From NCBI RefSeq assembly GCF_900113375.1, contig NZ_FOPC01000002.1:1-64000 (forward strand): a stretch of 64,000 nucleotides of DNA, written 5' to 3'. Positions within the stretch are counted from its first letter, which is position 1; every line of letters starts with the position of its first letter. Below, piece after piece: positions 49,330 through 58,645 of this stretch. This DNA is from Algoriphagus hitonicola. Its GTDB lineage: Bacteria > Bacteroidota > Bacteroidia > Cytophagales > Cyclobacteriaceae. Under the pieces are notes generated by a model, which was not told where the DNA came from, made no database searches, and saw only the letters and a list, made by a program, of their open reading frames with translations. Position numbers and translations under genes: made by a program.

Positions 49330-52300
49330 ATGACGTTAACTAACAACCAACTGGCTAAAGCAAAAAAGACATACGAAATCTACTGGGAAAGCTATATCAA
49401 AGGTGACCTGGAAACCTTCGCCTCCACCCTTGACGAGAACTTTGAAATGATCGGTACCTCTGAAAGCGAAGTTGCCCATAACAAAGCTGAAGGAATTGAA
49501 TTTTACAAAGCCCAAATGGAAGAGATCATTGGGAAAGCCGAAATGAGAAACAGACAGATCTCGATAAAACCTTTGGGGGCCATGGTCTTGATCAATGAAA
49601 CTTGTGATATCTATGTTTTGGGCGAACCGGACCTGCATTCCAACAGGCAGGATGGGACTTTTTATTCCAAGATCCGAATATCCACACTCCTGCATGAAAC
49701 CGGATCTGGCTGGAAAGTGATTCAACAGCACGGATCATTACCCGATATGCGGGTGGAGGAAGGCGAAACCATGGCTATCGAAAAAATCACCAAAGAAAAC
49801 CTCGAACTCCGGGATGCAGTAAAGAGACGCACTGCTGAACTGGAGCACAAAAATCGGGAATTGGCCATCGAAGCAGCACTGGAAAGAGTCCGGGCAGTAG
49901 CCATGGGCATGAAAGAGCCCGAGGAGATGCTAGATGTCTGCCGCATCATTTCGGATCAGTTGCAACAGTTTGGTATCGACAATATCCGAAATGTACAGAT
50001 CGCAATTATTGACCAGAACATAGGTCAGTACCTCTGCTATCAGTATTTTACTGCTTATAACCAAACCGCTGTTGAAAAAACCGAATACCTCAAAAGTCCG
50101 GTAGAACATGGCATGGTCAAGCAGATGCTGACATCTAAGGATGGGCATTTTACTGGAACGCTTGAAGGAAAGGAACTGAAAGAATTTCGAGAGCATCGCA
50201 AAGCCGAAAACCATTTACCTGATCCATTTTTAGATAAAGCCACCAAATTAGATTATTGCTTTTTGTCCATTGGGGAAGGGGGACTTGGACTAACCTTGTA
50301 CCAACCCATGGCTGAGGAAGTTTTGAAATTGTTCAAGCGTTTTCACCAGGTTTTTTACCTAGCATACCAGCGGTTTAGAGATATCCAAAAAGCCGAAGCT
50401 CAGGCAAGGGAAGCGCAGATTGAAGTTGCTGTGGAACGTGTTCGTGCCCAATCCATGGCAATGCACCATCCCGATGACCTGGATAAGGTAAATAAAGAAA
50501 TACTAGCTCAACTTAACTGGCTTCAGATTCAAGGGCTCTCAGGCGTTACCTTTTACCTGGTCGATCAGGATGGATGGGTGAAAGCTTGGGATTTTTCAAG
50601 TCCGGGAAATATAGGAAACCAAAACAGTTATACCCTTCAATTCGACTTCAAAAGATATGAAATGATGGGATATCCGTTTGAAATCCTCCAGCAAACTGAC
50701 CTGAACTACTTCATTGCTGATTATCCCTTTGAAAAACTAGAGAAGGCTGCTTCCGAGATAGAAGAAATAAATCCAGAGGTTGCTAACGCTTTTAAAGAAG
50801 CTTTAGCAAAGGGAATCCTAACCCATCAATGGAGTGCCTGCGCCAGAATTACGGATGGATTGCTCGGCGTTGATCTGGTAAGTCCTCCCTCCGAGGACAC
50901 CAAAACCATCGTTTTGAAAATCGCGGGGGCGTTCAACCAAGCCTATCAACGATTTCTCGACCTTCAAAAAGCAGAAGCACTGGCAAGGGAAGCGCAGATC
51001 GAAGCAGCGCTCGAACGAGTCAGAGCGCAGACCATGGCCATGCATAGCAGCGAGGATGTGGGGAAATGTGTGGTTAAGATGTTCAGCGAACTCACCGCTT
51101 TGGGGGTGGATGAAGGGACCCGCTTTGGGATTGGCATCCTGAACCACGAAAATGAAAACAATCAGCTTTGGACGGCCCGAAAAACCGGAGAGGAAGTCAA
51201 TATGCATATCGGCACCATAGATATGGCTTGGCACCCCATGCTAAAGAGAGCCCGTCAGGCCTGGCTAGAGCAAGTTCCGTTTCACCAATATGTGCTGGAA
51301 GGAGAAGATTTGCTGAATTACTACCGCATGCTGAATAATGCTCCGGATTATAAAATTCAGATTCCAATCGAAAAATTACCTAAAAAAGAGATCCAACATT
51401 GTTTTATTTTCGAACATGGATTCTTTTATGCCTTCAGTCCCAATGAATTCCAACCCCAATTAATTCACATTACCAAGCGGTTCAGTGCGCTATTTGAACA
51501 AACCTACAGAAGGTATCTGGATTTGGTCAAGGCAGAGTCCCAAGCCCGTGAGGCAGAAATTGAATTGGCCTTGGAGCGGGTAAGGGCAAGGACCATGGCC
51601 ATGCATCATAGTGAAGAGCTTTCCGATGCGGGTAATTTACTTTTTCAGCAGTTAAAGCTACTTGGAATTCAGCCCGAGACGAGTTGGTTGTGGTTTGTCG
51701 ATACCGATACAGACTTGGTAGAAATCTGGACCACCCATGAAAATAAACTAGCCAAACCTATCCGAATTGATCCAGAAAAATTACCGACCGTACAAAAGGA
51801 AGTAGAAGCTTGGAAAAATAAAGTTCCCACGCTCAAATTGAAAATCCAGGAATCTGAAGCGGTCAAAGCCATTAAGGAATTTTTTGGAATTGAAATCAGT
51901 CATCCAGAAGATGCTGAACATTTTCACCTTCTCCAGATCAGGCATAATTATGGGTTCCTTGGTTTGGGCACATGGAATGAGGCCACAGAAATTGAAATAA
52001 AGCTTTATTCTCGCTTCGCCAAAGTTTTTGAGCAGACCTATACCCGATTCCTAGATCTCCAAAAAGCTGAAGCGCAGGCAAGGGAAGCACAGATAGAAGC
52101 GGCACTGGAAAAAGTACGTTCCCGGTCCTTAGCCATGCATAAAAGCAGTGAGCTGAATGAGGTGGTCTCCGTTCTTTTCGAAAGATTAAAAGACCTGCAA
52201 ATCCCTTTTACTGCCGTTGGCATCGCCACAAACATTGAAGGCTCAAAAGATTTAAATGCTTTTGTCTGCGGTCAGAATGAAGCTGGCCTGGTCATCACTA

Positions 52301-55300
52301 ATTATCGTCTCCCTTACTTTGATAATCCGGTACCGAAAGATTTGTACAGCGCCATCGAAAAGCAATTGGATTATTTTGTGGGTCATTATTCAAAAGAAGA
52401 AAAAGATGCCTTCTATAACTATGTGATTGCAAATACTGCTGAATTCAGGCATTTGCCCGAGGATATCAAACGCATGATATTCGATAGCACCAACTATACC
52501 ATTTCCATGGTCGCGGTTAAAAATGCAGTGTTTAATGTCAATGATTTTGAAGGGAAGGTTTTAGCCAAAAATGAAATTGATATCATCCAGCGGTTTGCAC
52601 GGGTATTCGATCAGGCCTACACCCGCTTTCTCGACCTGCAAAAAGCAGAAGCCCAAGCCAGAGAAGCACAGATTGAAGCTGCTCTGGAGCGGGTACGATC
52701 CCGAACTATGGCGATGCAATCCAGTGACGAATTGTCCGAAGCAGCAACAGAGATGTTCAGTCAAATCAAGGGGCTTGGACTTAACCCCTGGAGCTGTGGT
52801 TTTAATATTTTTAATGAGGATAAAACAGTCATTTCACAATGGGTAAGTTCAGGAGATGGTAGGCCCATCAAGCCATTTGATACGCCTACCACCAAAGATG
52901 TATTTAAAAAAATTGTCGAGCACTCCGAGCAGGATGAGCTGCTATACATCCAGAAGATGGAGGGTAAGAAATTGGAGAATACGTATAAATACATGGCCTC
53001 CCTTCCTACGCTTGACAACATATTTGCCGAGTTGGATTCAGCTGGAATAGCGCTCCCCAAGAGCCAGGTAGATCACGTAGCTTATTTCAAACATGGCTAT
53101 TTGATGTTTATCACCTATGAGGAAACACCGGAGTTCCATTCCATCTTTAAGCGTTTTGCCAAGGTCTTTGAACAAACCTATACCCGATTCCTCGACCTCA
53201 AAAAAGCGGAGGCCCAAGCAAGGGAAGCAAAAATTGAAACTGCGCTGGAAAAAGTGCGGTCACGTTCCATGGGCATGCAGTCAAGTGAGGAACTGCCCGA
53301 AGTGGCCAACTTGATGTTTTTGGAAATTCAGGCATTGGGTATCCATGCCTGGAGCTGTGGCTACTGTATCTTAGAGGAGGATCGCCGATCCAGCACCTGC
53401 ATCATGAGCAGCGAGGGGACCATTCAAAAACCCTTCCTCTTGCCTCACTTCGGGGAACCCTCATTTGAAGAATGGGATGATTTCGTTCAGAGTAAGGAAT
53501 CCTTTTTTGTCCAAGAACTGAAAGGCAGGGCGATCGAAAGTCATTATGACTTTATGACCTCATTGCCTCAACTGAAAGCCACTTTTCAGGCTCTCAAAGA
53601 CGCAGGACTATCCCTGCCTACCTACCAGATCAATCATCTTTGCAAATTTACACACGGCTTTCTGCTCTTTATTACTTATGAGTCGGTTCTGGAAGCTCAC
53701 GAAATATTCAAACGGTTCACGAACGTCTTCGACCAGACCTACACCCGCTTTCTTGATCTCCAAAAAGCAGAAGCACAAGCTCAAGAAGCTCGCATTGAAG
53801 CAGCCTTGGAACGCGTACGATCCCGCACCATGGGCATGCAAAAAGCCGAAGAATTGGGTGACGTGGCTACCGTTCTTTTTAGCGAATTAAATTCCCTGGT
53901 CGATAATCTATGGACCTGTGGATTTGTCCTCTGCGAGCAAAACAGGCAAGAGGACGAATGGTGGCTCAGTCTGGACAACGGCTTGATTCAGCCCTTTTCC
54001 CTGCCTAATGTGGGCGATTATGCACACGAAAGTCTCTATCAGGGATGGCAACAAGGCGAGGCATATCGGACTGTAACCCTGGAAAATGAAAAGCTAAGTG
54101 AACATTACGATTGGTTGATGGAAATTCCCATTGCCAAAAAGATTTTTGAAGAGATGGAATCATCCGGTATTCCACGTCCAAACTGGCAGCGATTACATGC
54201 CGCCTATTTCAAGACTGGTTACCTGGTGATCATCACCGAAGTCCCCTGTGAAGAAGAGGAAATCTTCAAACGCTTCGCTCAGGTTTTTGACCTCACTTAT
54301 ACCCGATTCCTGGATCTTCAAAAAGCGGAAAAACAAGCACGGGAAGCACAAATAGAGGCAGCTTTGGAAAGAATAAGATCCCGTGCAGTAGCCATGCAGA
54401 CATCCGATGAATTAAAAGATGTGGCTATGGAAATCCGAACACAAATGGGGCTTCTCGGCCAAAGAGATTTGGAAGTGTGTGCCATTCACTTGTATGAGGA
54501 ACATGAGAATGATTTCGAATCTTGGGGTGCCTTGCAAATTGAAGGACGGGAAAATCTTGTTCTTTCCCAATCCCTGTTCCCTAAATCCGGCAAATTGATC
54601 ATCGATGAAATGATGGATCGTTATGGTTCAGATCAGGATGAATATGTACTACTCAATGCAGGCAAAAAGGCAGAGGAATGGTTCGATTTGCTCAAGCAAA
54701 ACGCCCCTGAAACCTATTCCTATATCATAAAATCCATAGGTAATCTTCCCGTAGCCGAAATGAGAGCCTATTGGGCAATAGCTGACTTTTCAGGGGGTTC
54801 TTTGGTAATGGTATCATACTCCTTTCCCGATGCGGACTCCAGAAGTCTATTGCGTCGAACAGCCAATGTCTTCGGACTGGCTTATAAACGTTTCAAAGAT
54901 CTGCGTGTGGCAGAAATCAGCACCAAAGCCGCCATGCGACAAGCCTCACTTGATCGGGTAAGAGCAGATATCTCTTCCATGCGCCATGCGGATGACCTTG
55001 ACCGGATCACACCGCTGATTTTTAAAGAACTGACCGTATTGGGTGTTCCATTTATCCGCTGTGGGGTTTTCATCATTAATGAAAAACAAAAACTGGTTGA
55101 AGCCTACCTTTCCTCCCCTGAAGGCAATTCGCTGGGCGTTTTGCGGCTTCCCTATCGAGCCAGTGAGCTCACCTTTCAGACGGTGGAAGCTTGGCGAAGG
55201 GGAAAGGTTCTCAGACAGCATTGGAACAAGGAGGACTTTATCCAATGGATCAACCAGTTAATGGACCAGGATCAGATCCAGGATAGCAGCACCTATCAGG

Positions 55301-56355
55301 GTACCGCTGCACCACCCGAATCGCTTGATCTTCATTTTGTGCCTTTTGACCAAGGGATGCTTTATGTGGGGGCAGTAAATCCGCTGGAGGAAAATGAATT
55401 GGAATTGGTTCAGGCACTTGCCAAGGCTTTTTCCATAGCCTATGCCCGCTATGAGGATTTTGTCAAGCTGGAGCGAGCCAAATCCGAAGTGGAATCCGCC
55501 ATGAGCGAACTTAAAGCCACTCAATCCCAACTCGTCCAACAGGAAAAACTTGCCTCCCTCGGTCAGCTTACTGCCGGCATCGCCCACGAGATCAAGAACC
55601 CGCTGAATTTTGTAAATAATTTTTCGGAACTCAGTGGTGAATTGATCGATGAAGCCTTTGCCGAGCTTGAAAAATTGGAGAATTCGGAGGAAAAAGAAGA
55701 AATCATCGCCATTCTCCAAGATGTAAAAGGAAATCTCAGCAAAGTCCATGAGCATGGTACCCGTGCCAATGGCATTGTCACCTCCATGCTTCAGCACTCT
55801 CGAGGTGGGGATGGCAAAATGGAACCTACTGACTTAAATGCCTTGCTGAAGGAATACGTCAATTTGAGTTTTCACGGAATGCGTGCAGGTAAAAATCCGA
55901 TTGAGGTGGATATTATCCTTGAATTGGACCCTGAAATCAAGGAAGTGTCATTGATCAAAGAAGACTTCACCCGGGTAATCATCAATTTATGCAACAATGC
56001 CTTTGATGCCTGTGCAGAGCGAAGTCGAAGTGCCATGAGGGGGAAAGTTCAGTCGAAAGACCTGCCAGGTTTCGAAAACCTGGCAGGCCTAAAGGATTAC
56101 CTCCCCAAGCTCACTGTCCGAACCAAATCTGAAAAAGACAGCATCCTTATCGAAATCGAAGACAACGGCCCCGGCATCCCCGACGAAATCAAAGACAAAA
56201 TTCTCCAGCCCTTTTTCACCACCAAAAAAGGGACAGAAGGAACTGGATTGGGGCTGAGTATTACAAATGATATTGTAAAGGCTCATGGAGGGGAAATAGC
56301 TATAGAAACCTCTATCGACAGTGGGGCTAAATTCATTATTAAACTACCGCAATGA
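49330..56355 (+). CDS. Giant soluble histidine kinase with ten tandem sensory modules (kinase 3)
   Basis: The product is 2341 residues with no signal peptide or membrane helix. Residues 1-150 are an NTF2/SnoaL-like domain (YEIYWESYIKGDLETFASTL through SGWKVIQQHGSLPD). Ten modules of about 187 residues follow, each opened by a helix like AREAQIEAALERVRSRTMAM, starting near residues 180, 365, 557, 744, 922, 1115, 1302, 1489, 1675 and 1870; between openers are GAF-like alpha/beta cores. The kinase core has H-box His2086 (GIAHEIKNPLNF), an N-box with one CAERSRSA insertion, a second palindromic insertion, then DNGPGIPDEI and GTEGTGLGLSI. The stop overlaps the next FIST start by 4 bases. Multi-ligand integration is an inference from the module number. 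Confidence 0.9.
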   Translation: MTLTNNQLAKAKKTYEIYWESYIKGDLETFASTLDENFEMIGTSESEVAHNKAEGIEFYKAQMEEIIGKAEMRNRQISIKPLGAMVLINETCDIYVLGEPDLHSNRQDGTFYSKIRISTLLHETGSGWKVIQQHGSLPDMRVEEGETMAIEKITKENLELRDAVKRRTAELEHKNRELAIEAALERVRAVAMGMKEPEEMLDVCRIISDQLQQFGIDNIRNVQIAIIDQNIGQYLCYQYFTAYNQTAVEKTEYLKSPVEHGMVKQMLTSKDGHFTGTLEGKELKEFREHRKAENHLPDPFLDKATKLDYCFLSIGEGGLGLTLYQPMAEEVLKLFKRFHQVFYLAYQRFRDIQKAEAQAREAQIEVAVERVRAQSMAMHHPDDLDKVNKEILAQLNWLQIQGLSGVTFYLVDQDGWVKAWDFSSPGNIGNQNSYTLQFDFKRYEMMGYPFEILQQTDLNYFIADYPFEKLEKAASEIEEINPEVANAFKEALAKGILTHQWSACARITDGLLGVDLVSPPSEDTKTIVLKIAGAFNQAYQRFLDLQKAEALAREAQIEAALERVRAQTMAMHSSEDVGKCVVKMFSELTALGVDEGTRFGIGILNHENENNQLWTARKTGEEVNMHIGTIDMAWHPMLKRARQAWLEQVPFHQYVLEGEDLLNYYRMLNNAPDYKIQIPIEKLPKKEIQHCFIFEHGFFYAFSPNEFQPQLIHITKRFSALFEQTYRRYLDLVKAESQAREAEIELALERVRARTMAMHHSEELSDAGNLLFQQLKLLGIQPETSWLWFVDTDTDLVEIWTTHENKLAKPIRIDPEKLPTVQKEVEAWKNKVPTLKLKIQESEAVKAIKEFFGIEISHPEDAEHFHLLQIRHNYGFLGLGTWNEATEIEIKLYSRFAKVFEQTYTRFLDLQKAEAQAREAQIEAALEKVRSRSLAMHKSSELNEVVSVLFERLKDLQIPFTAVGIATNIEGSKDLNAFVCGQNEAGLVITNYRLPYFDNPVPKDLYSAIEKQLDYFVGHYSKEEKDAFYNYVIANTAEFRHLPEDIKRMIFDSTNYTISMVAVKNAVFNVNDFEGKVLAKNEIDIIQRFARVFDQAYTRFLDLQKAEAQAREAQIEAALERVRSRTMAMQSSDELSEAATEMFSQIKGLGLNPWSCGFNIFNEDKTVISQWVSSGDGRPIKPFDTPTTKDVFKKIVEHSEQDELLYIQKMEGKKLENTYKYMASLPTLDNIFAELDSAGIALPKSQVDHVAYFKHGYLMFITYEETPEFHSIFKRFAKVFEQTYTRFLDLKKAEAQAREAKIETALEKVRSRSMGMQSSEELPEVANLMFLEIQALGIHAWSCGYCILEEDRRSSTCIMSSEGTIQKPFLLPHFGEPSFEEWDDFVQSKESFFVQELKGRAIESHYDFMTSLPQLKATFQALKDAGLSLPTYQINHLCKFTHGFLLFITYESVLEAHEIFKRFTNVFDQTYTRFLDLQKAEAQAQEARIEAALERVRSRTMGMQKAEELGDVATVLFSELNSLVDNLWTCGFVLCEQNRQEDEWWLSLDNGLIQPFSLPNVGDYAHESLYQGWQQGEAYRTVTLENEKLSEHYDWLMEIPIAKKIFEEMESSGIPRPNWQRLHAAYFKTGYLVIITEVPCEEEEIFKRFAQVFDLTYTRFLDLQKAEKQAREAQIEAALERIRSRAVAMQTSDELKDVAMEIRTQMGLLGQRDLEVCAIHLYEEHENDFESWGALQIEGRENLVLSQSLFPKSGKLIIDEMMDRYGSDQDEYVLLNAGKKAEEWFDLLKQNAPETYSYIIKSIGNLPVAEMRAYWAIADFSGGSLVMVSYSFPDADSRSLLRRTANVFGLAYKRFKDLRVAEISTKAAMRQASLDRVRADISSMRHADDLDRITPLIFKELTVLGVPFIRCGVFIINEKQKLVEAYLSSPEGNSLGVLRLPYRASELTFQTVEAWRRGKVLRQHWNKEDFIQWINQLMDQDQIQDSSTYQGTAAPPESLDLHFVPFDQGMLYVGAVNPLEENELELVQALAKAFSIAYARYEDFVKLERAKSEVESAMSELKATQSQLVQQEKLASLGQLTAGIAHEIKNPLNFVNNFSELSGELIDEAFAELEKLENSEEKEEIIAILQDVKGNLSKVHEHGTRANGIVTSMLQHSRGGDGKMEPTDLNALLKEYVNLSFHGMRAGKNPIEVDIILELDPEIKEVSLIKEDFTRVIINLCNNAFDACAERSRSAMRGKVQSKDLPGFENLAGLKDYLPKLTVRTKSEKDSILIEIEDNGPGIPDEIKDKILQPFFTTKKGTEGTGLGLSITNDIVKAHGGEIAIETSIDSGAKFIIKLPQ
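49870..55480 (+). repeat. Ten-fold tandem domain repeat of about 560 bp
   Basis: The opener helix (A-L-E-[RK]-[VI]-R-x-[RQ]) recurs every 540 to 585 bases, starting near 49870, 50424, 51001, 51562, 52096, 52675, 53236, 53797, 54355 and 54940. Inter-module linkers (QTYTRFLDLQKAEAQAREAQ) are strongly conserved, while module interiors differ. Modules 6, 7 and 8 are the closest to each other (shared WSCG/WTCG core). Confidence 0.85.
56010..56033 (+). repeat. Single 24-bp CTGAGC-type repeat in frame within kinase 3
   Basis: One copy (GCAGAGCGAAGTCGAAGTGC core) encodes CAERSRSA right after NNAFDA, at the same place as the insertions of kinases 2 and 4. Confidence 0.88.
56056..56087 (+). repeat. 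In-frame palindromic element within kinase 3
   Basis: A perfect 12-bp inverted repeat, CCTGCCAGGTTT (56061-56072) with AAACCTGGCAGG (56076-56087), around CGA. It encodes part of DLPGFENLAGL. Its left 15 bases, AAAGACCTGCCAGGT, equal the intergenic palindrome at 10647-10661, so it is a second family of dispersed repeat placed in the same coding loop. Confidence 0.85.
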
Positions 56356-57491
56356 AAGCAAAAACAATCCAAGGAAAAACACCGGCAGCAATTCAAAGCA
56401 CCTTCCAGGAAAGTTTGACTGATGGCTTTATGCCAACCCTTGCCATTATACTTTTAAGCAAAATGGAAGATGCCGATTCGATCCGTCCAATTTTTGGGAA
56501 TCGAGGCATTGCAATCTTCGGGATCACAACACCTCAAAAGTTTACCGAACAGGGAATTAACCCTGGTGATATCGTGGTCTTGCTGATGGATATGAAACCG
56601 GAGAATTTCAAAATTGTATTGAACGATTACGAGGGATCATCTGCCTATGAAGCCGGGTATAATGCAGGTATAACTGGGAAGAGCGCTTTTAAGAATCCGG
56701 GCTTCATTATTTCTCCATTGGATTTCAGAGTTTCTAATGATGAAGTTATCAGAGGATTGACCGATTCGGCAGGTAAGGATGTCATGATCATGGGTGGAGT
56801 CACCGGTGATCCGGCTGATTTTAAGGGGATTCTTTTCACCCATGATACAGAAAGTACGGGAGGATTACTTGCACTCATTCTGGATCAGGACAAGGTTGCG
56901 ATGAGCGGTCTGGCTGTTTCAGGATGGAAGCCGGTAGGAACACCCAAAAAAATCACAAAATGTAAAGACTCTTGGGCGCTCACCATTGACCATGAACCTG
57001 CAATGCATGTCATTCAAAGGTTCTTAGGGAATGATATCGTAAGGGATAATTCAGCAGGAAGTGGATTTATCCCAACAGACTTAGGCTATCCATTACAATT
57101 TGTGCGAGCTTCAGGAAATGCCATTATGAAACCAGCGCTGTTTTTTAATCCCACCGATCAATCCGTCATGATTGCAGGAGGTGTAAACGAAGGAGATCAA
57201 TTCCGTTTTTCTCTACCGCCGGACTTTGATGTAATCGATCAAGTAGTTGACAGTACTCGAAGCAGTAAAGAAAAGGAGATGCCGGATGCCGATGTGTTGA
57301 TGGTCTTTTCATGCGTGGGAAGGTTAGGGACTTTTGGCCCATTGATCGACACAGAAATCGAAGGGTTGGCATCCACCTGGGGCAAGCCTATGATCGGCTA
57401 TTTCTCATTGGGTGAATTTGGAAAATTGGATGAAGGCCGCTGTGAATTTCAGGGGACAACGGTGAGTTGGGTGGCATTAAAGGAAAAATAA
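56352..57491 (+). CDS. FIST domain sensory protein 2
   Basis: The 379-residue FIST_N/FIST_C protein overlaps the giant kinase stop by 4 bases (ATGA), so the two are translationally coupled. Landmarks align with FIST 1: IAIFGITTPQKF, IMGGVTGDPADFKG, LALILDQDKVAMSGLAVSGWKPVG and VLMVFSCVGRLGTFGP. It is the most diverged of the three. The position equivalent to GGMAGDD is GGVTGDP, and the SGGISTDGE stretch is SPLDFRVSND, so its ligand pocket probably differs. No catalytic or membrane motif is present. Confidence 0.9.
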   Translation: MKAKTIQGKTPAAIQSTFQESLTDGFMPTLAIILLSKMEDADSIRPIFGNRGIAIFGITTPQKFTEQGINPGDIVVLLMDMKPENFKIVLNDYEGSSAYEAGYNAGITGKSAFKNPGFIISPLDFRVSNDEVIRGLTDSAGKDVMIMGGVTGDPADFKGILFTHDTESTGGLLALILDQDKVAMSGLAVSGWKPVGTPKKITKCKDSWALTIDHEPAMHVIQRFLGNDIVRDNSAGSGFIPTDLGYPLQFVRASGNAIMKPALFFNPTDQSVMIAGGVNEGDQFRFSLPPDFDVIDQVVDSTRSSKEKEMPDADVLMVFSCVGRLGTFGPLIDTEIEGLASTWGKPMIGYFSLGEFGKLDEGRCEFQGTTVSWVALKEK

Positions 57492-57505
57492 AATTAGACA
57501 ACATT

Positions 57506-58645
57506 ATGAAAGCAAAATCAATCAAAGCAAAGTCACCGGAGGAATTAAAAATAGTTCTCGAAGAAAGCTTGGCTGAAAATTTTAAACCGACCTTGGCCAT
57601 GGTTTTCCTTTCGGTAAAAATTGACCGAAAGGCAATAAGTGAAATTTTAGACCAAAAGGGAATTGCGGTTTTTGGTGCAACTGCTAGCGGAACATTTATT
57701 GACGAAACAACCGAAAAAGACAGCGTGGTCATCTTACTTTTGGATGTCAACCGGGATCATTTTCAGATCTATTTTAAAGAGTATCCAGAAAAAAACTATC
57801 GTGAAACAGCAAGCCGAATTGCCTGGAAGGCGATGGAAAGATTCGCCAAACCTGCTTTTTTGATTTCCGGAAGTCACATGGAAACTGATGCGGAGCAATT
57901 ACTGCTGGGCTTTGAGGATGCTATAGGTAAAGAGGTAAATGTATATGGGGGGATGGCCTCAGACGACTATACTTTTTCAGAGCAGTTTGTATTTACCAAT
58001 GGCAGACAATCAAACCGGGGCATAGTAGCATTGGCGCTTGACGAAGAAAGAATAATTATCAACGGTATAGCAACCTGTGGCTGGAAAGCTGTGGGAACTG
58101 AAAAAACCGTTACCAAAAGTAAAGGAAATCACGTAATAACGATCGATAATGAGCCGGCTCTGGATATTACCACCAAGTATGGAGGTCTTGAGAATATTAC
58201 ACCGGAAAATAAAGAGGCGTGGTTGGAAGTAGCCGCCAATTTTCCTTTACAGCTTCAGCGAGAAAAAGGTGACCCTGTCATGCGGCCCGGCCTGGTAGTG
58301 GACTGGAGCGATCGCTCTTTTTATACCAGTGGTTCTGTTCCCCAAGGCTCCAAAGTGCGTTTTTCAGTCCCTCCCGATTGGGATGTGATGAACAAGGTGG
58401 TACAGGGAGCTCAAAAGCTTAAGGAAACCGAAATGCCAGAGGCCGATGCTGTAGTTGTCTTTAGCTGTGCCGGCAGGATCCTTTGCCTGGGTCCTTTAAT
58501 GCCAGAAGAAATAGAAGGAATAAAAAAGGTGTGGAACGTGCCTATGGCAGGTATGTTCTCCAATGCAGAACTAGGACGGGCAACTGGAGGTAAGTTGGAA
58601 ATGCATAATTTGACTACCTGCTGTGTAGCATTAAAAGAAAAATAA
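57506..58645 (+). CDS. FIST domain sensory protein 3
   Basis: From the ATG at 57506 the product is 379 residues, the same length as its two paralogues. It is closer to FIST 1 than to FIST 2, with IAVFGATASGTF, VYGGMASDDYTFSEQFVFTNG, GIATCGWKAVGTEKTVTKSKGN and AVVVFSCAGRILCLGP. It starts 14 bases after FIST 2 and its stop codon is directly followed by the start of kinase 4 (no gap), so FIST 3 and kinase 4 are very likely one functional pair. Confidence 0.9.
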   Translation: MKAKSIKAKSPEELKIVLEESLAENFKPTLAMVFLSVKIDRKAISEILDQKGIAVFGATASGTFIDETTEKDSVVILLLDVNRDHFQIYFKEYPEKNYRETASRIAWKAMERFAKPAFLISGSHMETDAEQLLLGFEDAIGKEVNVYGGMASDDYTFSEQFVFTNGRQSNRGIVALALDEERIIINGIATCGWKAVGTEKTVTKSKGNHVITIDNEPALDITTKYGGLENITPENKEAWLEVAANFPLQLQREKGDPVMRPGLVVDWSDRSFYTSGSVPQGSKVRFSVPPDWDVMNKVVQGAQKLKETEMPEADAVVVFSCAGRILCLGPLMPEEIEGIKKVWNVPMAGMFSNAELGRATGGKLEMHNLTTCCVALKEK

